Shown piece by piece: positions 46,513-55,517 of a stretch of 64,000 bases of DNA. The translations under genes were made by a program, and so were the position numbers. Source of the DNA: Algoriphagus resistens (GTDB lineage: Bacteria; Bacteroidota; Bacteroidia; Cytophagales; Cyclobacteriaceae); the NCBI RefSeq assembly GCF_001442615.1, contig NZ_LMXN01000003.1:1-64000 (forward strand), in the 5' to 3' direction. The stretch's first letter is position 1. Every line of letters starts with the position of its first letter. The notes below the pieces were generated by a model that was not told the DNA's origin, searched no databases, and saw only the letters and a list, made by a program, of their open reading frames with translations.

Positions 46513-47139
46513 TTAGAGATTCATTTCGTGTGCCTTATTTACCAGCTCAATGCGCGAACTGACCCGAAGTTTTTGATGGATATTCTTGCGATGTGTTTCT
46601 ATAGTTTGCCTGCTTAAGTTTAGTCTTTCCGCAATATTTTTATTTTGAATCCCATCTCTGATCAATTGGATGATTTCGGTTTCCCTGCGTGAAAGTTTAT
46701 ATTTCAGCCTAAAAGCATCATAGTAGGCTCCCTGGATAGCTTGTTTTTTTACCCGGTCAAAATTCAGGACATGGCGCCCTTCAAAAACTTCACGGATTGT
46801 AAAAATCAATTCGTCAGGGTCGGCATCTTTGAGGATAAATGCATCGGCTTTCTGATTGATACATTTTTTGTAAATCTTCTCCTCATCATACATGGAAAGA
46901 ACTACAACCTTCAGATCCGGATGTTCATTTTTGCAATGGGTTAAAACCCCAAAGCCGTCCATTATCGGCATATTCAGGTCGGTAAGAACCACATCCACTT
47001 GATTTTCGGCTATATAATTACAAAGCTCACTGCCGTTTGGGAAGACACCGACGACTATCAAGTCGTGCTCTTCCTCAAGGAGGCCTTCTATTCCTTTTGC
47101 AAATAATTTATGGTCATCAGCCAGGGCAATCCTGATCAT
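46513..47139 (-). CDS. LuxR/NarL-type response regulator
   Basis: A 208-residue regulator with a receiver domain (IALADDHKLFAKGIEGLL, phospho-acceptor Asp54 in LTDLNMP, Lys in ILKDADPDE) and a C-terminal LuxR helix-turn-helix (LSRRETEIIQLIRDGIQNKNIAERLNLS). It starts at ATG 47139; the frame runs 13 codons further up. The adjacent kinase is 54 bases upstream, so they form a two-component pair. Confidence 0.94.
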   Translation of the reverse strand: MIRIALADDHKLFAKGIEGLLEEEHDLIVVGVFPNGSELCNYIAENQVDVVLTDLNMPIMDGFGVLTHCKNEHPDLKVVVLSMYDEEKIYKKCINQKADAFILKDADPDELIFTIREVFEGRHVLNFDRVKKQAIQGAYYDAFRLKYKLSRRETEIIQLIRDGIQNKNIAERLNLSRQTIETHRKNIHQKLRVSSRIELVNKAHEMNL

Positions 47140-47193
47140 GAGTAGGGAGATTAGTATTTTGGGGAGATTAAGCTCCAAATTATACCCTTAAAT

Positions 47194-47949
47194 CTAATTT
47201 GGCAAGATTAAAGTTATTTCTGTTCCTTTTCCGACAGCAGAAGTCAGTTCAAACTCGCCACCGATCGTATTCATTCTCTTCTTGAGATTGTGCATTCCGC
47301 TGCCGTTGGTCTGTTGGGAAGGGTCAAATCCTTTACCATCATCCAGTATCTGGATTTGTTTTCCCTTTCCGTTCTCACAGATTCTTATCAGAATTTTATC
47401 CGGCAACGCATGCTTGATTGAATTGTTTAGAGACTCCTGGATTACCCGGATCAGCACCAGTTTTTGCTCCTTCGGCAAATCAACAAGTTCAAAGTCTGCT
47501 TCCAACATGGTTTCACAAAAACCCGTAGCCTTGATCCGTTCAAGCTGCTGCTCGATAAATTCATTGATGCTAATTGACTCCACCCAGTCGAGGTTAAGCA
47601 TTTTGGACAAGCTACGAACCTCCTGAATCGTCTGGTTTAGGATCATTTTCCCCTCCTCATGCTTCTCCGGCTTGATGGAGCCAAAATTAAGCTTGGCCAA
47701 AGAAAGCAGCTGCCCGATATTGTCGTGCAATTCCCTTCCAATCCGGGTAAGGGTATCTTGCTGGATTTCATTTTCTATATTCAGCAAGGTCTTCTCATGC
47801 TCCGATTTGATCTGATCCACCTTCTGCCGGTTTTGAGCCTGTCTCTGTCTGTGGATAAATACCATAGCTATTACAAAAGTTGACATAATCCCTCCCAGGA
47901 ACAAGGTAGAGAAGATAATTATGTAAACTTGGCTTTCAAGAAAACTCAT
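47194..47949 (-). CDS. sensor histidine kinase (HisKA_3 type)
   Basis: A 251-residue kinase with one N-terminal membrane helix (about 8-32), a short coiled coil and a HisKA_3 dimerisation region with RIGRELHDNIGQLLSLAKL (phospho-acceptor His75). The HATPase domain has ESLNNSIKHA (N box) and ILDDGKGFD and GSGMHNLKKRM (G boxes). It has no sensory domain of its own. Its start overlaps the end of the multi-pass protein gene by 14 bases, so that protein may be its sensor. Confidence 0.93.
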   Translation of the reverse strand: MSFLESQVYIIIFSTLFLGGIMSTFVIAMVFIHRQRQAQNRQKVDQIKSEHEKTLLNIENEIQQDTLTRIGRELHDNIGQLLSLAKLNFGSIKPEKHEEGKMILNQTIQEVRSLSKMLNLDWVESISINEFIEQQLERIKATGFCETMLEADFELVDLPKEQKLVLIRVIQESLNNSIKHALPDKILIRICENGKGKQIQILDDGKGFDPSQQTNGSGMHNLKKRMNTIGGEFELTSAVGKGTEITLILPN

Positions 47950-48694
47950 AGGATGGTTCTTTTTCAAATATTGTTGGCAAAAGAGGAGATGCTATCGTAA
48001 GGGTAAAAACTCCTAAATTGAAGAGTTGTACCGCCATACCTAATTCTTGTAAAGTATTACCTAAAACAGGGTTTACCTGATAAAGATACAATAAGGCCAC
48101 TGAACTGATATATGACAAAGTGAAAGCGAACATAATAAAAGTCATTTGCCAAAATGATAGTAACCTCAATGGGTTGCGTATCAAATATTGTTCAACAGTG
48201 ATCAACCCAATGAAGTACAACCCACTTCCGATCAAAATCATATTAGCCCCAATAGTAAAGATAATAGGCTGATTCAAATAAAGAGGCTCAATACCTGATA
48301 ATTGAATTACACCTGTCACAGCTATGAAAATGTAAATCATCCAGGTCATGTATTTCCTTTCAGAAGGCTCAAGCCAGGATTTGATCAGTACTAAATAGAG
48401 GATTACACCTATTTGTCTCTTTGTAAGATTAAAGAGCCAAAGGTTAAACTTGGGATATTCCGTATTCCCCAAATAGGCATTTACTGTTTTTTTGAATTCA
48501 AAATTATAATTGGTGTATGCTCCTAGATTCTCATAAAAGACAGTAAACACCACTATCAAAAAAGGGAGACAATAGTGAATATCCGTTCTTCTTTCCTTTG
48601 ATAACCTGATAAAACTAAATATTCCGATAATTAAAAGTAGATTAGAAATAATGGTGAACCAGTGCGAATAAGCCTGTATCAATTTACTGTCCAT
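47936..48694 (-). CDS. multi-pass membrane protein, paralogue 2 of a tandem pair
   Basis: A 252-residue protein with seven or so hydrophobic segments and no known domain that I recognise. It is clearly homologous to the protein encoded just upstream: shared pieces include NAYLGNTE(Y/F)P, NLWLFN(L/V)T, LIKSWLEPS, IFTIGANMIL and the C-terminal FEKEPSYE. The conserved soluble-looking segments between helices may bind a ligand or contact the kinase. Start at ATG 48694, three bases after the preceding stop. Confidence 0.8.
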   Translation of the reverse strand: MDSKLIQAYSHWFTIISNLLLIIGIFSFIRLSKERRTDIHYCLPFLIVVFTVFYENLGAYTNYNFEFKKTVNAYLGNTEYPKFNLWLFNLTKRQIGVILYLVLIKSWLEPSERKYMTWMIYIFIAVTGVIQLSGIEPLYLNQPIIFTIGANMILIGSGLYFIGLITVEQYLIRNPLRLLSFWQMTFIMFAFTLSYISSVALLYLYQVNPVLGNTLQELGMAVQLFNLGVFTLTIASPLLPTIFEKEPSYEFS

Positions 48695-48697
48695 CAA

Positions 48698-49471
48698 TTA
48701 AGCGCTCTTTCGTCCCTGAAGTTCATAGGATGGTTCTTTTTCAAATATTCCCGGCAATAGTGGCGAGGCAATAGTGAGCATTAGTATTGCTAAATTAAAA
48801 ACATCCATTACTATTTCTGTATAAGAAAGTGATTTGCCAAGCTCATAATTGTAAGTTACCAAGTAAAGCTTAGTGACGTCATTGATGTAGGTTAAAGAGT
48901 AGGTAAAAAGAATAAACGTCATTTGCCAAAAGGAGGTTAGTCTCAGGGGATTCGAATTGAGGTATCTATCGTTTGTCATCAACCCGACAAAATAGAGACC
49001 ACTACCCACCAGAATCATATTAGCCCCTATGGTGAATATTAAGGGCTGAAACCAATAAATAGGCTCAAGTCCGGAAAATTGTATGACCTGACTGCTTACC
49101 ACAAACCCTGTCAGCATCCAGTTTATATATTTCTTTTTCGAGGGTTCAAGCCAGGATTTTATTAGGAAAAGATAGAGTATGGTCAATACTTGCTTGTTGG
49201 TAACATTAAATAGCCATAGATTATATCTAGGAAATTCCGTATTCCCAAGGTAGGCGTTAACCGACCTGTTAAACTCGTGATCATACAGGGTATAGGCTCC
49301 CATGTTTGAATAGAACACCGTAAACATTAAGATCAAAAAGGGAAGCCAAAAGTACAATTGAACTCTTTGCTCCTTTGAAAGTCGGAAAAAGAAGAATATA
49401 CCTAATAATGCGAGTATGTCTATTATTATCATATACTCCTTTAAGAACACCTGAACAAACCTACTTCCCAT
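48698..49471 (-). CDS. multi-pass membrane protein, paralogue 1 of a tandem pair
   Basis: A 257-residue protein with about seven hydrophobic segments and a short basic C terminus (QGRKSA). It is the tandem paralogue of the next gene. A 26-base stretch at the 3' ends (48724-48749 and 47947-47972) is identical, showing a fairly recent duplication or gene conversion. The preceding gene's stop lies two bases upstream of its start. Function unknown. Confidence 0.8.
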   Translation of the reverse strand: MGSRFVQVFLKEYMIIIDILALLGIFFFFRLSKEQRVQLYFWLPFLILMFTVFYSNMGAYTLYDHEFNRSVNAYLGNTEFPRYNLWLFNVTNKQVLTILYLFLIKSWLEPSKKKYINWMLTGFVVSSQVIQFSGLEPIYWFQPLIFTIGANMILVGSGLYFVGLMTNDRYLNSNPLRLTSFWQMTFILFTYSLTYINDVTKLYLVTYNYELGKSLSYTEIVMDVFNLAILMLTIASPLLPGIFEKEPSYELQGRKSA

Positions 49472-49473
49472 TC

Positions 49474-49878
49474 TTATGAACCGGTAGGCTCATCTTCACA
49501 GTGAAAAGGACATGTGACTCCTCCATTTTCATATTCATCTCCCATGCCACCCCGCTCGACTGAAAAAGGCATTTTCCCTTTTAGGTTAGCTGCCCGCATC
49601 ACTAAAGTTAACTGCCCGCAATAGGCCGCTCCCTCTTTTGGATGGGTTTTTTCAGCAGTTTCCTCGGTGTATTCGGTGAAGTAAAACTGTATTCCCCCCA
49701 CCTTTGGGTCTTTATCAGCTTTAGCCAATAGCCCCTCTAGTGTTTCTCTATCTAAGAATATCCAGTCGGTTTGATTATTTTTGTCTTTCTTTCTAGTTCC
49801 TGTTGCCGGTTTGCCTTTTTTGACTTCGGTATCATACTTACCTTTCATTGCTTCGAAGTCTTTTTTGTCAATTTTCAT
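49474..49878 (-). CDS. small soluble protein ending in CPxxC, unknown function
   Basis: A 134-residue protein without signal peptide. It starts MKIDKKDFEAMKGKYDTEV, has GGIQFYFTEYTEETA, YCGQLTLVMRAANL and ends with GGVTCPFHCEDEPTGS. The GIxFYF...TLVM layout with a final CPxxC recurs, as far as I recall, in several uncharacterised Bacteroidota proteins. The two closing cysteines could bind metal or be redox active. It is the first gene of the five-gene set leading to the kinase and regulator. Confidence 0.75.
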   Translation of the reverse strand: MKIDKKDFEAMKGKYDTEVKKGKPATGTRKKDKNNQTDWIFLDRETLEGLLAKADKDPKVGGIQFYFTEYTEETAEKTHPKEGAAYCGQLTLVMRAANLKGKMPFSVERGGMGDEYENGGVTCPFHCEDEPTGS

Positions 49879-49964
49879 GTATTGGGTTGCTGATAAGATT
49901 AAGAAATAGAATAAAGCATAAATTTCATCCCAAAAGATACGGATTTTCTCTGCTAGAAGGCAAT

Positions 49965-49998
49965 AAAAAAGGAGCGAGATCGTATCCCGCTCCTTTTA
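49965..49998 (-). terminator. rho-independent terminator of secDF
   Basis: AAAAGGAGCG and CGCTCCTTTT form a ten-base stem extended by GAT/ATC with one mismatch. On the minus strand it is followed by TTTTTTATT. Confidence 0.8.
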
Positions 49999-50017
49999 AA
50001 ATTTATCAAAATGCTTG

Positions 50018-52990
50018 TTATGCAAGTTTTTTGGCCTCCTTAGCAGCATTTTCCTGGTCGATCTCCCGCTTCATCAAATCCACTACAATCGGAGTAGCGA
50101 TGTAGATGGAAGAATAAGTACCTACCAGAATTCCAATGAATAATGCAAAGGAGAATCCTCTCAAGACCTCGCCACCGAATACCAGCAGTACAATCACCAC
50201 AATCAAAGTGGTAAATGAAGTAATCAGGGTACGTCCCAGTGTCTGATTGATGGAGTCATTGAAGACTTTCACCAGTTTATTAGTCCCCCTGCTTTCGATA
50301 TTCTCACGGATACGGTCAAATACGATCACAGTATCGTTAATAGAGTAACCGATCACAGTCAGCACCGCAGCTATAAATACCTGGTCAATTTCAAATGTAG
50401 CTCCAAATGCACTTGCAATAGCAAAAGCTGCAATCACAAACAAGGTATCGTGAATCAAGGCAATAATAGACGCCAAAGAGAATTGCCACTTACGGAATCT
50501 CAGCAAGATATATAAGAAGATGGCGATCAATGCCACTATCATTGCCTCAACTGAAGATGCTTTAATGTCATCTGCCACAGTTGCTCCCACTTTGGAAGAA
50601 CCTGTAATCGCGAATTGTCCGGATGTCAATGATTCTGCATCTTCGGTAAATGCCAATCCGGTAACTGCGGCAATTCCTTCTTTTACTTTGCTTTCTACTT
50701 CAAGATTGGATTCAGCATCATCTTCATTTACCAAATAGGAAGTAGTCACTTTCAATGTATTGTTAGAACCGTAAGTTTTTACTTCCACAGATCCGTCAAA
50801 CTCTCTATCCAGACCGGACTTCAAATCTGATGCAGCCATAGGCTCATCGAAAGCTACCACATAAGAACGACCACCTGTGAAGTCAACACCGAATTTCAAT
50901 CCATTGACAGCAGCGATGCCCAGACCAATTACTATAATTGCGGAAGAGATCAGGTAAGCCACTTTTCTTTTGCCCAGAAAATCAAAATTCAAGGCACTCA
51001 ATGCATTTTTGGCAAAAGGAGTAGCAAAGCTGATGGAGCTTTTATCTCCTTTTTTGCTCATCCAAGACACAATCACCCGGGTAATAAATACAGCAGAGAA
51101 GAAAGAAGACGCGATACCGATCATCAATACAATTGCAAAGCCTTTTACAGGCCCTTGTCCCAAAGCAAACAAGATAGCCCCAGTAAGGAAAGTTGTCACG
51201 TTTGAATCGAGAATTGCGGAGAATGCTTTATTATAACCTGCATTGATTGCAGCCAACAGACCGACTCCGCTCCGAAGTTCTTCCTTAATACGCTCAAAAA
51301 TCAGAACATTCGCATCGATGGACATACCTATCGTCAATACTATACCTGCAATACCTGGCAGGGTCAAGGCCGTACCAAGCTGAGCTAAAATTCCAAGGAT
51401 AAAGAAGATATTGAATACTAAAGCAGCTATGGCTACCAAGCCACCTTTGGAATAGTAAGCGACCATGAAAAGTACAACAATCGCAAGACCTGCTACCATG
51501 GATATCAATCCTTGGTTCAACGCTTCTTTACCCAAAGTTGGGCCAATGATGCTTTCTTCCACGATTTGTGTAGGCGCAGGAAGAGAACCTGATTTGAGGA
51601 TATTTGCCAAATCCTGTGCCTCCTGAAGAGTGAAGTTACCCGAGATTTCAGACTGACCAGATGGGATTTCACCGTTTACCACCGGTGCTGTATACACATA
51701 GTCATCCAATACTACAGCGATTCTTCTGCCGATATTTTCAGCAGTTAGTTTCCTCCACTTTCTAGCTCCTTCCGCGTTCATTTGCATGGACACAGCAGGT
51801 CTTGAAGATTGGTCCAATGCCTGACGGGCATCTGTCACCACATCACCTTCCAAGGGTGCTTCGTCTGTTCCTCTTTCAGTTTTAATTGCATAAAGCTCCA
51901 ACGTTTCAGTGCCATCTTCTGCTTTGAACGGCTTCACGCCCCAAAGCAATTTTATATCTCTAGGCAACAGGGATTTGTAATCCTCATTCTTCAGGATACG
52001 ATTGATCGCCATGGTATCGCGAAGCTCATAGGCCAAGCCATAATTTGGCTTAAGCAAGCTGAATAAGGGTGAAACTCCAGTATTGCCTGAATTGGAAGGG
52101 TCTATCTCTGCCAATTGCTTTTCCAACGCGTTCTTCAATGAATCCTCTTCAGAAAGATCCTCTGTAGCAAGTGTGTCAGCAGTAGCAGGCTCTGCTGATC
52201 GATTGGCAGCTACCCAAGCGCTGTTCACAGCCTCTAAAGCAGCACCGATTTCATTTGTTTCTGCCACTTCCCAGAACTGTAGTTTGGCCACGCCCTGTAG
52301 CAGGTTTCTTACCCTTTCCTGATTGTCCACACCCGGCAATTCGATCTGGATACGGCCAGAACCTTGAATTCTTTGGATGTTTGGCTGAGAAGTACCAAAT
52401 CTATCGATACGCGTTCTTAAAATATTGAATGAACGTTCAATGGCATTCTCAACTTCGTTGTCGATGATCTCAAGGATTTCAGCATCTGAAGACTCCAGGG
52501 AAATACGTCCTCTATTTGCTGCCGTAGCGAAAATCGAACTGAGCTTCTTGCCGGGATTATTTTTCTGGTAAGCAGCATAGAATAGATCAACATACTTGGT
52601 AGTAGATGTTTTCGCTTCCTCGCGAGCCTCCTCTACAGCTTTATTGAATGCAGCATCTTTTGGGTTACCGGCAAGCCCTTTTACAATTTCCACAGGGGAA
52701 ACTGCCAACGTAACGTGCATACCCCCTTGAAGATCAAGACCCAATCCCAGTTCAGTTTCCTTTACTTCCTGAAAAGTGTAATCAGCGCCAAGGAAATTAT
52801 ACACCGGAGCTCTCCAGATAGAATCAAGATAGCTTTGTCTTTTTGAAAAATCCACATTTCCGGACTCGTCGGTGGCGTATGCCTGGGCTTTCTGCTGGAT
52901 ATTGTTTGATACAAATGTGAATGACAGATAGTACAGGCATAGCACCGTAACAATCACTGTCAGAAACACAATGACACCTTTGTTTTGCAT
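50018..52990 (-). CDS. secDF: fused protein translocase subunit SecDF
   Basis: A 990-residue inner-membrane protein joining SecD and SecF, the usual form in Bacteroidota. The SecD part has GLDLQGGMHVTL near the N terminus, a long periplasmic domain (about 80-490) and GIVLTIGMSIDANVLIFERIKEE in its membrane domain. The SecF part begins near residue 680 with GLKFGVDFTGGRSYVV and ends with GYSINDTVIVFDRIREN. It uses the proton gradient to help proteins leave the Sec channel. The SecD periplasmic domain carries an extra Ala/Glu-rich insert around residues 245-285. Confidence 0.96.
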   Translation of the reverse strand: MQNKGVIVFLTVIVTVLCLYYLSFTFVSNNIQQKAQAYATDESGNVDFSKRQSYLDSIWRAPVYNFLGADYTFQEVKETELGLGLDLQGGMHVTLAVSPVEIVKGLAGNPKDAAFNKAVEEAREEAKTSTTKYVDLFYAAYQKNNPGKKLSSIFATAANRGRISLESSDAEILEIIDNEVENAIERSFNILRTRIDRFGTSQPNIQRIQGSGRIQIELPGVDNQERVRNLLQGVAKLQFWEVAETNEIGAALEAVNSAWVAANRSAEPATADTLATEDLSEEDSLKNALEKQLAEIDPSNSGNTGVSPLFSLLKPNYGLAYELRDTMAINRILKNEDYKSLLPRDIKLLWGVKPFKAEDGTETLELYAIKTERGTDEAPLEGDVVTDARQALDQSSRPAVSMQMNAEGARKWRKLTAENIGRRIAVVLDDYVYTAPVVNGEIPSGQSEISGNFTLQEAQDLANILKSGSLPAPTQIVEESIIGPTLGKEALNQGLISMVAGLAIVVLFMVAYYSKGGLVAIAALVFNIFFILGILAQLGTALTLPGIAGIVLTIGMSIDANVLIFERIKEELRSGVGLLAAINAGYNKAFSAILDSNVTTFLTGAILFALGQGPVKGFAIVLMIGIASSFFSAVFITRVIVSWMSKKGDKSSISFATPFAKNALSALNFDFLGKRKVAYLISSAIIVIGLGIAAVNGLKFGVDFTGGRSYVVAFDEPMAASDLKSGLDREFDGSVEVKTYGSNNTLKVTTSYLVNEDDAESNLEVESKVKEGIAAVTGLAFTEDAESLTSGQFAITGSSKVGATVADDIKASSVEAMIVALIAIFLYILLRFRKWQFSLASIIALIHDTLFVIAAFAIASAFGATFEIDQVFIAAVLTVIGYSINDTVIVFDRIRENIESRGTNKLVKVFNDSINQTLGRTLITSFTTLIVVIVLLVFGGEVLRGFSFALFIGILVGTYSSIYIATPIVVDLMKREIDQENAAKEAKKLA

Positions 52991-53082
52991 GAGAAATTGA
53001 AATTATTAATTGATAGTAAATACAGATTTGTAGCTTAACTGCATATCAGAAAAGCACTTGGAGAATAGGGAATACCTCAGGC

Positions 53083-53439
53083 TCAGGGTCCTTTGGTGGA
53101 GATTATCCGCTCAAAAAGTATTTCAACGAGCTGATTTGGCTGAAAAACCGTAGTGGATTCAGTAATGAAACCAGATTCCTCAAAATGTACTAATTCATAA
53201 ATTAGGTGAAGGGCATTTTGTGATACATGCACCAAAAATGGAACTACCGCATCCACTGCCACATTCAAAAAAGTCTGATCCTGATCACCTGAAGGAGTCT
53301 TGTCATGCTTCTCGACTTTATCTGCTCCCCCTGCCTCAGGAATATACTCCACACTGGAAATAAACAAACATAGCAGCAATGCCAGCATCACCGTCAGGCG
53401 CTGTTGGAATAAGTTACTATTTCTGTTTCTTTCTTTCAT
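53083..53439 (-). CDS. small membrane-anchored protein of unknown function
   Basis: A 118-residue protein starting MKERNRNSNLFQ. It has one hydrophobic stretch (LTVMLALLLCLFISSV), an acidic/basic linker (GADKVEKHDKTPSGD) and a second part with VAVDAVVPFLVHVSQNALHLIYEL. No family recognised. It lies between secDF and udk on the same strand, and a TATATTTG box (minus strand, 53446-53453) is found just before the start. Confidence 0.6.
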   Translation of the reverse strand: MKERNRNSNLFQQRLTVMLALLLCLFISSVEYIPEAGGADKVEKHDKTPSGDQDQTFLNVAVDAVVPFLVHVSQNALHLIYELVHFEESGFITESTTVFQPNQLVEILFERIISTKGP

Positions 53440-53563
53440 GCGGCGCAAATATAGCCAATTATTTAAAATGAGTGATTCTCTTCCTTAAATTTCTGATAGC
53501 TGACAATAAAATCAAAATATATTATTAAAAATCAATCAGTTACCAAAATATACCCTTGGTAAA

Positions 53564-54181
53564 TTATACTGTTCTCGCCCTCAAATAGGTACGGATGACC
53601 TCCAGTGCTTTATCGAAATTCTGATTGTTCGGTACGATCAAATCTGCATCATTCATAAATGGCTTGATGTATTTCTCGTAAGTAGGCATCACATGCTGCT
53701 CATAGCGGTAAAGCACATCATCCAAATCATATCCACGCTCTACCTTGTCTCTGATGATTCTCCGTTTTAGCTTGATATGATCTTTGGCATCAATAAAAAC
53801 TTTCAAATCGAGTAGATTAGCCAATTCTGGATAATAAAGTACAAAAATCCCTTCTACCACCACTACGGGCGCAGAAGCAAAGGTCAGCATCTTCGGTGTT
53901 TTTGCAGCGTTATTAAATGTGTATTCCTCACGCTGAATGGTCTCTCCTGCCTGGATTTTACGGATATCAGCCGCGTATTCTTCAAAATCTATACTCTCAG
54001 GCCGGTCAAAATTATACACCCCATGATCATCAACTGGCTGCAATTCTCTGGGTTTATAATAGTTATCCTGTGAAATCAGGCAAACTTCACCGTCTTCGAA
54101 AGAACTAAGCAACCGCTCTAAAAAGAGTGTTTTTCCTGAAGCAGAACCACCAGTAATGCCAACGATGAATGGTTTTTTCAT
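53564..54181 (-). CDS. udk: uridine kinase
   Basis: A 205-residue P-loop kinase that phosphorylates uridine and cytidine in pyrimidine salvage. It has VGITGGSASGKTLFLERLL at the N terminus, LISQDNYYKP, NFDRPESIDFE and VVVEGIFVLYYPEL, all standard for the family. A -7 box lies four bases before its start. Confidence 0.94.
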   Translation of the reverse strand: MKKPFIVGITGGSASGKTLFLERLLSSFEDGEVCLISQDNYYKPRELQPVDDHGVYNFDRPESIDFEEYAADIRKIQAGETIQREEYTFNNAAKTPKMLTFASAPVVVVEGIFVLYYPELANLLDLKVFIDAKDHIKLKRRIIRDKVERGYDLDDVLYRYEQHVMPTYEKYIKPFMNDADLIVPNNQNFDKALEVIRTYLRARTV

Positions 54182-54185
54182 GAGG

Positions 54186-54193
54186 CAAAGTTA
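54186..54193 (-). promoter_or_regulatory. -7 box abutting udk
   Basis: TAACTTTG on the minus strand matches TAnnTTTG and ends four bases before the ATG, another predicted leaderless start. Confidence 0.4.
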
Positions 54194-54218
54194 TAGTGAT
54201 TTTCGGCTTTTCACAGAA

Positions 54219-54794
54219 TTATATATGGCTTAGAAAGGCAACAAGCTCGCTGACGGCTTTTCCCCTGTGAGAGATTGCATTCTTTTCTATGAGATTTAGC
54301 TCCGCGAAAGACCTCGTGTAGCCTTTTGGAAGAAAAATGGGATCGTAGCCAAATCCAGCGCTTCCGGTTCGTTCATAAAGGATTTCCCCTTCTGCCACGC
54401 CCTCAAATTTGTATTCCTCACCGCTTAACAATAACGCAATGACGGTTTTAAATCTGGCGGTCCGGATAGAGGAGTCTCCAAGGTTTTTGAGCAAGAGATC
54501 AATATTTCGCTCATCACTTCGGGGCTCTCCTGCATATCTTCCGGAAAACACACCCGGCTCTCCCTCCAGCGCATCTACTTCCAGACCTGTATCATCCGCA
54601 AAGCAATCCACTCCAAAATTTTCTTTTACATACTTCGCTTTTTGAAAAGCATTATGCTCAAGCGTATCACCGGTTTCCGGAAGCTCATCCAGGCAACCAA
54701 TATCCTGAAGGGAGACAATTTCAAACCGCTCCCCAAGAGCAGCCTTTACTTCCATGATTTTATTTGGGTTGTTGGTTGCAAAGCAGATTTTCAT
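54219..54794 (-). CDS. rdgB: XTP/dITP diphosphatase (Ham1/RdgB family)
   Basis: A 191-residue enzyme that removes non-canonical purine triphosphates from the nucleotide pool. It has ICFATNNPNKIMEVKAALG at the N terminus, CFADDTGLEVDALEGEPGVFSGRYAG in the middle, FGYDPIFLPKGY, and ISHRGKAVSEL at the end. A -7 box lies four bases before the start. Confidence 0.95.
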   Translation of the reverse strand: MKICFATNNPNKIMEVKAALGERFEIVSLQDIGCLDELPETGDTLEHNAFQKAKYVKENFGVDCFADDTGLEVDALEGEPGVFSGRYAGEPRSDERNIDLLLKNLGDSSIRTARFKTVIALLLSGEEYKFEGVAEGEILYERTGSAGFGYDPIFLPKGYTRSFAELNLIEKNAISHRGKAVSELVAFLSHI

Positions 54795-54798
54795 GTTT

Positions 54799-54806
54799 CA
54801 AAAATA
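54799..54806 (-). promoter_or_regulatory. -7 box abutting rdgB
   Basis: TATTTTTG on the minus strand ends four bases before the ATG. Confidence 0.4.
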
Positions 54807-54953
54807 CGGTTTAATGCTCACCTGAGCTATTCCTTTTTCCAAAATTCCGGGCTTCTTCACACTTGTCCAAGTAAGCTTCTGTAAAACCTAAGGCTTCTCT
54901 GTGCATTAAAACCGGAATCCCTTAATTTCGGTTTTCACTTTGAATTCAGTCCT

Positions 54954-55517
54954 ATGAAGAAAATCACTATTTATTGTGGTTCCCGAAAGGGAGACAGTAC
55001 CGTCTATGAAACAGCCGCGAAAGCATTGACACAAGAGATGATCAAACGCGATCATTCTTTGATCTACGGGGCAGGAAGAGTGGGTTTGATGGGAGTGATT
55101 GCAGATGAAATGTTAAGAGCGGGCAAGGAAGTATTAGGGATAATTCCCCAGAAACTGGTAGATCGGGAAGTAGCCCACCGCGGTTGTACAGAACTAATTA
55201 TTGTCGAGACTATGCGTGATCGGAAGTGGCTGATGGCTGAACGTGGAGATGCATTTATTGCGATGCCTGGCGGAATCGGGACATTGGAAGAGCTTTTTGA
55301 GATCATGACGCTAAATCAACTTCATTATATCCAAAAACCGCTGGCGCTTTATAATGCGAATGGCTACTTTGATAAACTGCTTGCTTTTTTGAATCACGCC
55401 ATGGAAGAGGGATTTATGTATCCAGAACAGGAGGAGCTATTGATTGTTTCCGATGATCCCTCGGATTTGCTGGATCAAATTGAAGCCTATGAGGCAAGGA
55501 GACCGGCAGATTGGTGA
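54954..55517 (+). CDS. LOG-family protein (TIGR00730 type)
   Basis: A 187-residue Rossmann-like protein with ITIYCGSRKGDSTVYETAA at the N terminus and the LOG motif MPGGIGTLEELFE (about 101-113), with MRDRKWLMAERGDAFI before it. Family members with this motif hydrolyse nucleoside 5'-monophosphates to the base and ribose phosphate, including cytokinin ribotides. The role in this organism is not known. Confidence 0.9.
   Translation: MKKITIYCGSRKGDSTVYETAAKALTQEMIKRDHSLIYGAGRVGLMGVIADEMLRAGKEVLGIIPQKLVDREVAHRGCTELIIVETMRDRKWLMAERGDAFIAMPGGIGTLEELFEIMTLNQLHYIQKPLALYNANGYFDKLLAFLNHAMEEGFMYPEQEELLIVSDDPSDLLDQIEAYEARRPADW

Noticed and set aside
53540-53562. TTACCAA/TTGGTAA stem-loop as udk terminator
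   Set aside because: The stem is only seven weak pairs without a T run; it is too poor to list as a terminator.
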